A DNA stretch of 25,238 nt from Rhizobium sp. Q54 (GTDB lineage Bacteria > Pseudomonadota > Alphaproteobacteria > Rickettsiales > UBA1997): positions 1 to 25,238 of the forward strand of contig CAMBES010000004.1 of the NCBI GenBank assembly GCA_945865855.1. Direction: 5' to 3'. A program made the position numbers and the translations under genes. The number at the start of each line of letters is the position of its first letter. Positions within the stretch are counted from its first letter, which is position 1. Of this stretch, positions 8,292-14,841 are shown one piece after another. The notes beneath the pieces were generated by a model, which saw nothing but the letters and a program-made list of their open reading frames with translations, had not been told where the DNA came from and did not search any database.

Positions 8292-8330
8292 AACTTTCGC
8301 TGGTTGAGCGGAGTCGAAACCAAGAAAAGA
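8292..8330. repeat. Half copy of the palindromic element
   Basis: Contains only the left arm and a short piece beyond it (actttcgctggttgagcgga, then gtcgaaaccaagaaaaga). Nine bases later the full copy at 8339-8423 begins. It looks like a truncated element or the remnant of a nested insertion. Confidence 0.8.
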
Positions 8331-8338
8331 CGCGTAAA

Positions 8339-8423
8339 ACTTTCGCTGGTTGAGCGGAGTCGAAACCTAGAAAGTTCGGCGCAAATCTTTTCTTGGTTTC
8401 GACTTCGCTCAACCGCCGAAAAG
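8339..8423. repeat. Palindromic element copy 4
   Basis: The left arm at 8341-8367 and right arm at 8395-8421 are imperfect inverted repeats of 27 bp (core ggttgagcggagtcgaaacc / GGTTTCGACTTCGCTCAACC). The centre, agaaagttcggcgcaaatc, is identical to that of copies 5 and 6. It lies upstream of the ABC exporter start. Confidence 0.9.
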
Positions 8424-8520
8424 AGAGACTCAGGAGCTGGCTAATTAGAGAGTCGCATAAAATTTCTTCGCGCGAGATTAAGTGGTTTTTGGTCATTGTT
8501 ATTTGAGATATTCTTCAGTT

Positions 8521-8603
8521 CTTCATCCCCGCGAAGGCGGGAATCCAGAAAAAGTCCCGCGCGCTGCGAGCCCTCCTGGATCCCCACCTTCGCGGGGATG
8601 AAG
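8521..8603. repeat. Inverted pair of REP-like hairpins 3' of gltX
   Basis: The left copy cttcatccccgcgaaggcgg... (8521-8548) and right copy (8576-8603, ending gcggggatgaag) are inverted around a 27-bp spacer rich in gcgc. It is the same family as 6377-6456, here with the cgaagg loop variant. It begins 20 bp past the gltX stop, a plausible 3'-end or terminator position for the RDD-zinc ribbon-gltX cluster. Confidence 0.88.
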
Positions 8604-8623
8604 GGGAGATAGTGTGCTAAAAA

Positions 8624-9979
8624 TTAGTTTGAGAGTCTGGAAATGATCTCGTTGCGCGAGATTAAATTTACCAAATTTTTTAATTCCGGACCATGCTCTT
8701 TGCCGCTTAGAGCTAAGCGAATTGGCATGAATAATTCTTTTCCTTTGCGTGAAGAATTTTGTTTGATTTCGGTGAGCCAGAGATTCCAGCAATTTTCGTC
8801 GGCGGTGTTCGAAGGCAGAAGAGACGAGGCTTGGCGTAAGAATTCTTTGTCTTCTTCTTTATTGTCAAAGCGAAATTCTTCTTCGCAAATCGCCACCCAC
8901 TCTTTGATTTCGTGAAGAAAATTAATATTGGCCTTTAGGGCGCTCCAAAGTTTTTGTGAGATTTTTTCGGAAACTTTCCCTTCGGCCGCAATATAGCTAA
9001 AATCAACGATCTGCAGGAATTTCTGATTAATATTTGTCAGCTCGGCAATGTCGTAATTCGTTGCCGATTTTGAAAATTTGCTGAAAGAAAAATTACTCTC
9101 CAAATCAGTAAAATTTTTGTGAATTTGAAGCGAGCCAGAAGTGCCTATTTGCGCAAGTAAATTAATTATAGCCATCGGCTCATAGCCTTCAGCACGTAAA
9201 GTTTTTACGTCAAATCCACCTTCGCGCTTTGAAATTTTTCCGGCGGATGCCTGAACTAAAGCAAGATGCGCGAAGTCTGGAACCTTAGATCCAGAATTTC
9301 CCAAAAGGGCCTCAAAAATCTGAATCTGAATTGCCGTGTTGGTAATGTGGTCCTCGCCACGAATAATATCGGTAACGCCAAACTCGATGTCGTCAACGAC
9401 CGAGCAGAAAGTGTAGGTTGGCATTCCCCCACCCGATTTATTGTCTGCGCGCACCAAAACTGGATCAGAAAAATGCAAACCTTCGTAGGCGATGCGGCCC
9501 TTAATTTTATCTTCCCATGCTGTGGTTTTATTCTCGAGCAAGAAGCGGTAGTGCGGTTTTATTCCCTGTTCACGAAAAATATTTTTTTGTTCTTCATTTA
9601 ATTTGAGAGCGCCACGGTTGTAGATAGGAGTATGCCCTGAAGCGATCTGAGCTTTTCTTTGTAGGCTTAATTCTTCTGGGGTTTCAAAACATTCGTAGAG
9701 ACGGCCATTGGCAATTAATTTATTTTTTGCCTCTTCATATTTTTCTAAACGATCAGATTGCTTGCTTAGTCCATCATGTGCGAGACCAAGCCATTCCATG
9801 TCGCGCAGGATTTGTTCGCGATATTCGTCGCGTACGCGTTCAGCATCAGTATCGTCTAAACGGAGAAAAAATTTCCCTCCGGTTTTTTTTGCGTAAAGAA
9901 AATTAATGATTGCAGCGCGAATATTTCCAACATGAAGAAAGCCGGTGGGAGAAGGTGCGAAGCGACAGATTGTAGTCAT
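8624..9979 (-). CDS. gltX: Glutamyl-tRNA synthetase
   Basis: A class I aminoacyl-tRNA synthetase that charges tRNA-Glu (and perhaps tRNA-Gln, for later amidation, as in most Alphaproteobacteria). The HIGH-type motif is seen as PSPTGFLHVGN (9-19), GEDHITNT at 208-215, and the KMSKS-type loop as KISKREGG (248-255). At 451 aa it is close to the usual 460-490. The zinc-binding cysteine set of some bacterial GluRS is not visible around residues 95-125, so it is the zinc-free type. Alphaproteobacteria often have two gltX genes; this window shows only one, and I cannot tell whether it is gltX1 or gltX2. The start is 2 bp after the stop of the zinc-ribbon gene, consistent with a three-gene operon headed by the RDD protein. 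Confidence 0.97.
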   Translation of the reverse strand: MTTICRFAPSPTGFLHVGNIRAAIINFLYAKKTGGKFFLRLDDTDAERVRDEYREQILRDMEWLGLAHDGLSKQSDRLEKYEEAKNKLIANGRLYECFETPEELSLQRKAQIASGHTPIYNRGALKLNEEQKNIFREQGIKPHYRFLLENKTTAWEDKIKGRIAYEGLHFSDPVLVRADNKSGGGMPTYTFCSVVDDIEFGVTDIIRGEDHITNTAIQIQIFEALLGNSGSKVPDFAHLALVQASAGKISKREGGFDVKTLRAEGYEPMAIINLLAQIGTSGSLQIHKNFTDLESNFSFSKFSKSATNYDIAELTNINQKFLQIVDFSYIAAEGKVSEKISQKLWSALKANINFLHEIKEWVAICEEEFRFDNKEEDKEFLRQASSLLPSNTADENCWNLWLTEIKQNSSRKGKELFMPIRLALSGKEHGPELKNLVNLISRNEIISRLSN

Positions 9980-9981
9980 TA

Positions 9982-10200
9982 TTAAAAAATTTTATTTGGT
10001 AAGTCGTTAGGTAACAAAAAATTGCTGCCGCAATATTGGCAGATTTTTTTAGACTGCTTGCGACGCCAAATTGAATAAAAAATTCCAGGAAAAAGCAGGA
10101 GAAGCCACAGCAAAGACTCAACAAAGTAGCTGCCTCGTTTGCCTTTACGAAAAGTGGTGACGCCTTTGCAATCGCCACAAATTAATTTTTCAGTTTCCAT
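9982..10200 (-). CDS. Small zinc-ribbon membrane protein
   Basis: A 72-aa protein. Two Cys-x-x-Cys pairs, CGDC (residues 8-11) and CQYC (about 54-57), flank a hydrophobic helix (YFVESLLWLLLLFPGIFYSI, about 25-44). This looks like a zinc-ribbon split by one membrane hairpin or helix. No function is known to me. Its ATG overlaps the stop codon of the RDD gene by one base, and gltX begins 2 bp after its stop, which strongly supports real translation as the middle gene of an operon. It may work with the RDD membrane protein encoded just upstream; that is inference from the coupling. Confidence 0.8.
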   Translation of the reverse strand: METEKLICGDCKGVTTFRKGKRGSYFVESLLWLLLLFPGIFYSIWRRKQSKKICQYCGSNFLLPNDLPNKIF

Positions 10201-10661
10201 TATTTTTTACCAAAAAAGACCCGCGTGTTACAAAGAAAATCATGCAGAGAAATTTTTTCTTTGGTGAAAATTACGATGATAAAGCCGAGCCCAAGAGTTG
10301 CGGAAGTTATCATTGAAGCAAATGCGCGCGCGGCGGCATGTGACTTGCTTAATTTTGAACCATCTAGATTTCCAACGTAAATTCCCATTATTCTTTTGCC
10401 GATTGTTGCCTGTTTATTGCCGGCGAGAAAGTAAGTTATGTAGGCCACACTAAGGACGTAACCGATTAAATCGACGAAGCGCAAATTGCCGCTAGCACTG
10501 AAAGAGTAACTGTACCAATTCTCGCCAGCGCTGATTGTTTCGTAGCTGCTGCCGCTGAGAAAATAAGCGATTAGAGCGCCAAGTGGAACGAGAAAAGCCA
10601 GATCAAGAAGCCCTGCAAAAAGACGAACCCAAAAGCCGGCGTAGAATTTTTCGTTGATCAT
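10200..10661 (-). CDS. RDD-family membrane protein
   Basis: A 153-aa integral membrane protein. The N-terminal FYAGFWVRLFAGLLDLAFLVPLG (6-28) matches the RDD signature (Arg in the first helix followed by Asp, here RLFAGLLD). The family's second block is GNKQATIGKRIMGIYV (residues about 79-94), and a third helix lies near the C-terminus (TSATLGLGFIIVIF). RDD proteins are small transporters or membrane accessory factors of mostly unknown substrate. It is the first gene of a compact minus-strand cluster with the zinc-ribbon protein and gltX (1-bp overlap, then a 2-bp gap). A 610-bp repeat-rich region lies upstream, so the promoter is probably close to 10662-10720. Confidence 0.88.
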   Translation of the reverse strand: MINEKFYAGFWVRLFAGLLDLAFLVPLGALIAYFLSGSSYETISAGENWYSYSFSASGNLRFVDLIGYVLSVAYITYFLAGNKQATIGKRIMGIYVGNLDGSKLSKSHAAARAFASMITSATLGLGFIIVIFTKEKISLHDFLCNTRVFFGKK

Positions 10662-10713
10662 TTGAAAATTTATTTTGTTGCGCCTTGCGCTCGTGGCCTC
10701 ATTTCCACAAGGA

Positions 10714-10737
10714 CATTACCGCAAAGGCGGGAATGCC
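10714..10737. repeat. Degraded REP-like hairpin
   Basis: cattaccgcaaaggcgggaa followed by tgcc. It matches the family at 8521-8548 (catccccgcgaaggcgggaa) with a few changes that weaken the stem. Confidence 0.6.
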
Positions 10738-10753
10738 AAGAAAGACTTATAAA

Positions 10754-10838
10754 ACTTTCGCTGGTTGAGCGCAGTCGAAACCTAGAAAGTTCGGCGCAAA
10801 TCTTTTCTTGGTTTCGACTGCGCTCAACCAGCGAAAAG
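10754..10838. repeat. Palindromic element copy 5
   Basis: Perfect 27-bp inverted arms at 10756-10782 and 10810-10836, with inner agaaa/ttttct pairing and a loop centred on gttcggcgcaaa. This is the best-preserved copy in the window. It would form a very stable RNA hairpin on either strand. Confidence 0.95.
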
Positions 10839-10905
10839 ATTAACCCGCTGAACATGCGAAAAGATTAATCCTTTGAAAATGCGAAAAGATTAATTTGCCG
10901 AGTAT
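10831..10905. repeat. 25-bp tandem repeat, three units, following element copy 5
   Basis: Units start at 10831, 10856 and 10881; each begins gcgaaaagattaa and ends with a more variable half (cccgctgaacat, tcctttgaaaat, tttgccgagtat). The first unit overlaps the right arm of the palindromic element, so the array seems to have grown from the element's end. Confidence 0.9.
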
Positions 10906-11058
10906 TTTTAAATTCACTTTTTTAAAAAGTTAAATCCACGCCAATGCTGGCTAGAATGTAATTTTGAGCACCGTGCTCAAAATCTTTTCTGCGAGCAATT
11001 TGCATTGGTTTGTGTTTGTGCTCGTTTTTGATTCAAGAGAATTGCTCGCTTAAGAAAA

Positions 11059-11143
11059 ACTTTCGCTGGTTGAGCGCAGTCGAAACCTAGAAAGTTCGGC
11101 GCAAATCTTTTCTTAGTTTCGACTGCGCTCAACCAGCGAAAAG
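11059..11143. repeat. Palindromic element copy 6
   Basis: The left arm 11061-11087 is identical to copy 5; the right arm 11115-11141 has one changed base (tagtttcgac instead of tggtttcgac). It is the second half of a duplicated module 305 bp from the first. Confidence 0.95.
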
Positions 11144-11210
11144 ATTAACCCGCTGAACATGCGAAAAGATTAATCCGTTGAGGATGCGAAAAGATTGAAA
11201 TAATGAGCCC
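11136..11210. repeat. 25-bp tandem repeat, three units, following element copy 6
   Basis: Units start at 11136, 11161 and 11186 (gcgaaaagattaa in the first two, gcgaaaagattga in the third). The first unit is identical to the first unit of the array at 10831; the later units have diverged differently. Confidence 0.88.
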
Positions 11211-11225
11211 TTGTAAATTTCTTAG

Positions 11226-11248
11226 ATTTCCGCCTTCGCGATAATGAC
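11226..11248. repeat. Degraded REP-like hairpin near the carboxylase stop
   Basis: atttccgccttcgcgataat followed by gac. It resembles the common attcccgccttcgcgggaat repeat, with the right arm eroded. It lies 3' of the carboxylase alpha-subunit gene. Confidence 0.5.
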
Positions 11249-11271
11249 GACGAAAAATCAGTCAGAGAATT

Positions 11272-13269
11272 TTACTGCTTAACAAACTCCATCACTACCT
11301 GTCCGATCCCAGCTACGTCTCCCTCGGTAAATTTAATTTTACCGATTGTTACGTCGTGATCTGTGCGGATAATATTCTCCATTTTCATCGCTTCGATAAT
11401 TACTAGCTCTTGACCGGCTTTTACTTCGTCGCCTTCTTGCACTTTGAAACGAATAATTTTTCCAGTGATTGGCGAGGTGAGGTTAACCGGCTTAGCATTT
11501 TTTTCGAACTTCGGCATAAATTTTGAAAGTTCAGCGATACGCGGAGAACAAACGGTAACGAAGGCATCGAGCCCGGAATATTGAAGAAGGTAGCTACCTG
11601 TGTTGTTATTCTCGCGAATCTTCACGCCAACGTTACGCTCGTTAACAATTCCGAGGAAAAGTTTGTCGCCATTGGTCCAAGAATTTTTCACCAGGATTTC
11701 TTTGCGATCGCATTCAAGACGGATGAATCCATCGCCTTTTTCGAGCAAATTAACGAGGAAAGATTCTTCGTCGATTGTTACCACCCAGCGCTCAGAAACT
11801 TGCTTCTCGCGATTGCGCAGCTGACCAGTCATGTGGCCGTTTCTTTCGTAATTTTTTAGGAAAATTTGCATCGCAGTGGCGATCAAAACCTCTTCAGATT
11901 GCGAGTCTAATTCGCTGCCTGAAAAGCCCGCTGGAAATTCTTCCTTGATGAAGGCCGTAGAAATATTACCACTAACAAAACGCTCATTTTTCATGATGGT
12001 CTCAAGGAAGCTGATATTGTGTGATACCCCCCCAATAGCGAAGCCGCCAAGTGCGTGACGCATGTGTTCAATCGCTTCATTGCGATCTTTACCGTATGAG
12101 CAAAGTTTGGCGATCATCGCATCGTAAAACATGCTAACTTCGCCGCCTTCGTAAACTCCGGTATCGACGCGAACATTTTCACTTTCTTCCGGCTCGATGT
12201 AGAGATTGATGCGACCAGATGAAGGCAGAAAACCACGCGCTGGATCTTCGGCATAAATGCGGGATTCCATCGCCCAGCCCTTGAGCTTCACATCTTCTTG
12301 ACTGAAGGGAAGTTTTTTGCCGAGAGCGATTGTGATCATTAGTTCAACGATGTCGTAACCAGTAATGAGCTCAGTAACCGGGTGCTCAACTTGCAAACGA
12401 GTATTCATTTCCAAGAAGTAGAAATTCTTGTTCTTGTCCATGATATATTCGATCGTTCCGGCAGAATAATATTTTACTTTCTCGGCAAGGGCCTTCGATT
12501 GCGCGTACATTTTCTGACGCGTTACTTCATCAACGAAAGAACTTGGCGCTTCTTCAATTACTTTCTGATTATTGCGTTGAATCGAGCATTCGCGCTCACC
12601 CAAACAAATTGTGTTACCAAACTTATCGGCAATGATTTGAATTTCGATGTGACGCGGATTTTCGATAAATTTTTCGATGAAAAGGCGATCATCCGAAAAA
12701 GAATTTCGCGCTTCATTCGAAGCGGAAAGAAATGCCTCGGCGACTTCTTCTTTTGCCCAAACAATTCTCATTCCCTTTCCACCGCCGCCAGCAGAGGCCT
12801 TAACCATTACTGGGTAACCAATCTTATTGGCGATTTCCAATGCTTCTGCCGCACTTTTAATAATTCCCATGTGACCAGGAACTGTGCTAACATTGGCTTC
12901 AAGCGCCAATTTCTTTGATTCGATTTTGTCGCCCATTTTCTCAACTGAATGGACTGACGGCCCAACAAAAATCACTCCGGCTTTTTCTAGCGCTTCAGCA
13001 AAATTGCGATTTTCGGAAAGAAATCCGTAGCCAGGATGAACCATCGTTGCGCCAGTTTTTTTAACCGCAGCGAGAATTTTTGGGATGTTCAAATAACTTT
13101 GTGAAGATGGTGAATGCCCAATATTCACGGCCTCGTCAGCCATTTGCACGAAGAGAGAATTCGTGTCTGCATCCGAATAAACCGCAACAGTTTTGATGCC
13201 TAATTTGCGACAAGATTTAATGATGCGACAGGCGATTTCGCCACGATTAGCAATTAGTAATTTGTGCAT
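11272..13269 (-). CDS. pccA: Acyl-CoA carboxylase biotin-carboxylase/BCCP subunit, probably propionyl-CoA carboxylase alpha
   Basis: This subunit carboxylates its own biotin with ATP and bicarbonate and passes CO2 to the beta subunit, which makes methylmalonyl-CoA from propionyl-CoA. In order it shows the biotin carboxylase domain (KLLIANRGEIACRII at 3-17, the glycine-rich ATP-grasp loop KASAGGGGKG at 157-166, FLEMNTRLQVEHPVTE at 285-300, RIYAEDP at 337-343), a linker/BT domain (about 450-595), and a biotinyl domain with EAMKMEN, the biotin-accepting Lys being residue 629. The length of 665 aa is typical of alphaproteobacterial PccA. Methylcrotonyl-CoA or other acyl-CoA carboxylase alpha subunits look similar, so the substrate is inferred. 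The beta subunit is not in this window. It is divergent from ubiA; a 7-bp tandem repeat lies between them. Confidence 0.92.
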   Translation of the reverse strand: MHKLLIANRGEIACRIIKSCRKLGIKTVAVYSDADTNSLFVQMADEAVNIGHSPSSQSYLNIPKILAAVKKTGATMVHPGYGFLSENRNFAEALEKAGVIFVGPSVHSVEKMGDKIESKKLALEANVSTVPGHMGIIKSAAEALEIANKIGYPVMVKASAGGGGKGMRIVWAKEEVAEAFLSASNEARNSFSDDRLFIEKFIENPRHIEIQIIADKFGNTICLGERECSIQRNNQKVIEEAPSSFVDEVTRQKMYAQSKALAEKVKYYSAGTIEYIMDKNKNFYFLEMNTRLQVEHPVTELITGYDIVELMITIALGKKLPFSQEDVKLKGWAMESRIYAEDPARGFLPSSGRINLYIEPEESENVRVDTGVYEGGEVSMFYDAMIAKLCSYGKDRNEAIEHMRHALGGFAIGGVSHNISFLETIMKNERFVSGNISTAFIKEEFPAGFSGSELDSQSEEVLIATAMQIFLKNYERNGHMTGQLRNREKQVSERWVVTIDEESFLVNLLEKGDGFIRLECDRKEILVKNSWTNGDKLFLGIVNERNVGVKIRENNNTGSYLLQYSGLDAFVTVCSPRIAELSKFMPKFEKNAKPVNLTSPITGKIIRFKVQEGDEVKAGQELVIIEAMKMENIIRTDHDVTIGKIKFTEGDVAGIGQVVMEFVKQ

Positions 13270-13300
13270 TTTGAATAAATTAATTGGGGATAAATTTAGG

Positions 13301-13324
13301 TTTTAGATTTTAGATTTTAGATTT
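13301..13324. repeat. 7-bp microsatellite (ttttaga, about 3.4 units)
   Basis: ttttaga is repeated three times plus ttt, in the spacer between the divergent pccA and ubiA starts, 32 bp upstream of the pccA ATG. Slippage here could change promoter or leader spacing, though nothing in the sequence proves regulation. Confidence 0.85.
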
Positions 13325-13341
13325 GTAGCTCACAAATTTAC

Positions 13342-13366
13342 TGGATTCCCGCCCACGCGGGAATGA
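13342..13366. repeat. REP-like hairpin upstream of ubiA
   Basis: attcccgcccacgcgggaat at 13345-13364 is a perfect 8-bp stem with a 4-base loop, preceded by ctgg as in the other copies. A degraded inverted partner (taccgcgcaggtgaaaatcc) follows at 13397-13419, so this was probably a paired unit as at 6377-6456. Confidence 0.82.
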
Positions 13367-13437
13367 AGGTGTTGAGCAATCATCCTAATAATTCATTACC
13401 GCGCAGGTGAAAATCCAGAAAAATAAACCTCATTAAA

Positions 13438-14292
13438 ATGAATTTCTCTGCTTTTTACAGACTAATGAGATTACACCAACCCACGGGTATCTGGCTACTT
13501 TTTTTGCCCTGCCTTTTTGGAATCCTTTTAGCAAAAAAATTTTCATACGAAACAAAACCTTACTGGGAACTTTGCTGGATTATTTTTTTATTTTTTATCG
13601 GATCAGTAGTGCTGCGCTCCGCTGGTTGCGTGATTAATGATTTACTTGATCAGAAATTTGATGAATTGGTTACGCGAACAAAAATTCGTCCACTCGCTGC
13701 ACGAGAAATTTCTCGTAGTTCGGCAATTATTTTACTGGGATTTTTGTTGCTAATCGGCCTGCTAATTTTGCTGCAATTTAATTTACCAACAATCGTGAGT
13801 GGCTTCGTTGCGCTTGGCTTGATGGCGAGTTATCCGCTAATGAAACGCATCACTTACTACCCGCAAATTTTCCTCGGACTAACTTTCAATTTTGGCATTT
13901 TAATGAGTAGTTTGGCGATGATAAAAACCATCAATCTCAGCATTCTTCTTCTTTATTTTTCGGCGATTATTTGGACGGTAATTTACGACACAATTTACGC
14001 CTTCCAAGACATTGAAGACGACCTGCGTTTCGGCATAAAATCAACAGCGATTAAATTCCAAAAGCAGCCGAAAGAAATTCTAAATTTACTTTGTCTGGTA
14101 ATGCTTTTTGGCCTTATTTTATGCGGGCTCTCTGCTAATTTTAAATTAGGATATTTTTTCGTAATTTTACTTTCTTGCTCGACACTAATCGCCCAAATCA
14201 AGAAGTGTGATTTGCGACAAAATTCCTTAGCGCTTTTTAAGGCGAATATTTGGATCGGTGTCGGAATAGTTTTTGCAATTTTAATCGGATGA
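13438..14292 (+). CDS. ubiA: 4-hydroxybenzoate polyprenyltransferase
   Basis: An integral membrane prenyltransferase that attaches the polyprenyl tail to 4-hydroxybenzoate in ubiquinone synthesis. The two Asp-rich, Mg-prenyl-diphosphate binding motifs of the UbiA family are seen: NDLLDQKFD (67-75) and YAFQDIEDD (187-195). About eight hydrophobic segments are spread over the 284 aa (for example 18-32, 46-62, 97-113, 118-130, 165-184, 210-245, 270-284), the normal length and topology. The N-terminal FYRLMRLHQPTGIWLLFLPC is typical of the Alphaproteobacteria. The stop overlaps the nadD start (ATGA at 14289-14292), giving translational coupling. ubiB is also in the window, 11 kb away. No strong Shine-Dalgarno sequence precedes the ATG. 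Confidence 0.96.
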   Translation: MNFSAFYRLMRLHQPTGIWLLFLPCLFGILLAKKFSYETKPYWELCWIIFLFFIGSVVLRSAGCVINDLLDQKFDELVTRTKIRPLAAREISRSSAIILLGFLLLIGLLILLQFNLPTIVSGFVALGLMASYPLMKRITYYPQIFLGLTFNFGILMSSLAMIKTINLSILLLYFSAIIWTVIYDTIYAFQDIEDDLRFGIKSTAIKFQKQPKEILNLLCLVMLFGLILCGLSANFKLGYFFVILLSCSTLIAQIKKCDLRQNSLALFKANIWIGVGIVFAILIG

Positions 14293-14810
14293 AAATCGGA
14301 ATTCTCGGCGGAAGTTTTAATCCTCCTCACCATGGACATCTTTACCTCAGCAACCTGGCTTTGCAGCGCTTAAAGCTCGATCAAATTTGGTGGGTTATCA
14401 CTGAGAAAAATCCGCTAAAAAGCACAAAAGATTACGAGTCGCATACGGCGCGAATGCAGAAGTGCCTAGCACTAATCGACCATCATCCAAAAATTAAAAT
14501 TTTGCAGAGTAGCGAGATTTATACCGAAAAATTAATCATCCGGCTGAAGGCAAAACATAAAAACCATCGCTTCACTTTTGTCGTCGGCGCTGACGTTTTA
14601 GAGAAATTCCATCTCTGGAAAAATTTTAAAAAAATAATTTCTGGAATTGATTTGGCGATTTTTTCGCGCGGCGATTTTTTGCTGAAAATGCAAAAATTTC
14701 CGGTGCAGAAATTTGTTAAAACCGCGAATCGTTACTCAATTTTTTTTACTAAAAATAATCACCTTTCTTCGACTGAATTACGGGCCTCATCTTCGCTTTT
14801 GCAAAAATGA
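14289..14810 (+). CDS. nadD: Nicotinate-nucleotide adenylyltransferase
   Basis: Makes deamido-NAD from nicotinate mononucleotide and ATP, the step before NadE. The nucleotidyltransferase motif GGSFNPPHHGH is at residues 7-17, and the second adenylate-binding motif SSTELR at 160-165. FVVGADVLEKFHLWKN near residue 88-103 is the family's GxDxLxxfhxW block. I start it at the ATG 14289, inside the ubiA stop, and not at the earlier in-frame ATG at 14250. The earlier start would add 13 residues before the conserved MKIGILGGSF and overlap ubiA by 43 bp. The resulting 173 aa is on the short side of the family (180-215). Alphaproteobacteria usually have nadD beside rsfS; here it follows ubiA and precedes a TatD hydrolase. 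Confidence 0.94.
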   Translation: MKIGILGGSFNPPHHGHLYLSNLALQRLKLDQIWWVITEKNPLKSTKDYESHTARMQKCLALIDHHPKIKILQSSEIYTEKLIIRLKAKHKNHRFTFVVGADVLEKFHLWKNFKKIISGIDLAIFSRGDFLLKMQKFPVQKFVKTANRYSIFFTKNNHLSSTELRASSSLLQK

Positions 14811-14841
14811 AAAATCGAAAAATGAGACAAAATAATAACAA

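Larger units (their letters stand above)
8254..8623. other. Repeat-filled spacer between gltX and the ABC exporter; no convincing gene
   Basis: This 370-bp stretch holds a half and a full palindromic element, a REP-like hairpin pair next to the gltX stop, and two 14-bp direct repeats at its left part. An 80-codon open frame on the minus strand (8254-8496) ends right at the ABC start codon, but most of it is palindromic-element sequence, so I do not call it a gene. Its first codons repeat the MTKN start of the ABC protein. The following LISREEI resembles the last codons of gltX (LISRNEI). Confidence 0.7.
10662..11271. other. 610-bp intergenic region with two repeat modules; no gene seen
   Basis: This lies between the RDD gene start and the stop of the acyl-CoA carboxylase gene. 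It holds a degraded REP-like hairpin (10714-10737), two nearly identical modules of palindromic element plus 25-bp tandem repeats (10754-10905 and 11059-11210), a second degraded REP copy (11226-11248) and, between the modules, two perfect 10-bp inverted repeats (10961-10970 with 10974-10983, and 10991-11000 with 11040-11049). The short open frames here are made of repeat sequence. Confidence 0.8.

Noticed and set aside
8254..8496. An 80-codon minus-strand frame abutting the ABC exporter start
   Set aside because: Most codons are palindromic-element sequence (FAPNFLGFDSAQPAK, SWFRLRSTSES), and the ends are copies of neighbouring sequence. It looks like an insertion product, not a gene.
10662..10868. 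Short open frames on both strands (10662-10868 plus, 10670-10855 minus) with LSLVERSRN-type sequence
   Set aside because: Both are translations of the palindromic element and its flanking 25-bp repeats, with no sign of protein-level selection.
10831..11210. Regular 25-bp repeats as a possible CRISPR array
   Set aside because: The units are directly adjacent without spacers, number only three per array, diverge along their length, and have no cas gene nearby.
12382..12918. A 178-codon plus-strand open frame
   Set aside because: It is antisense to the ATP-grasp region of pccA, whose motifs are fully conserved on the other strand. The translation shows no family features.
14250..14288. A longer NadD start at 14250
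   Set aside because: It would overlap ubiA by 43 bp and add 13 residues ahead of the universal MKIGxxGGSF start; the ATGA overlap at 14289 is the normal coupling pattern.
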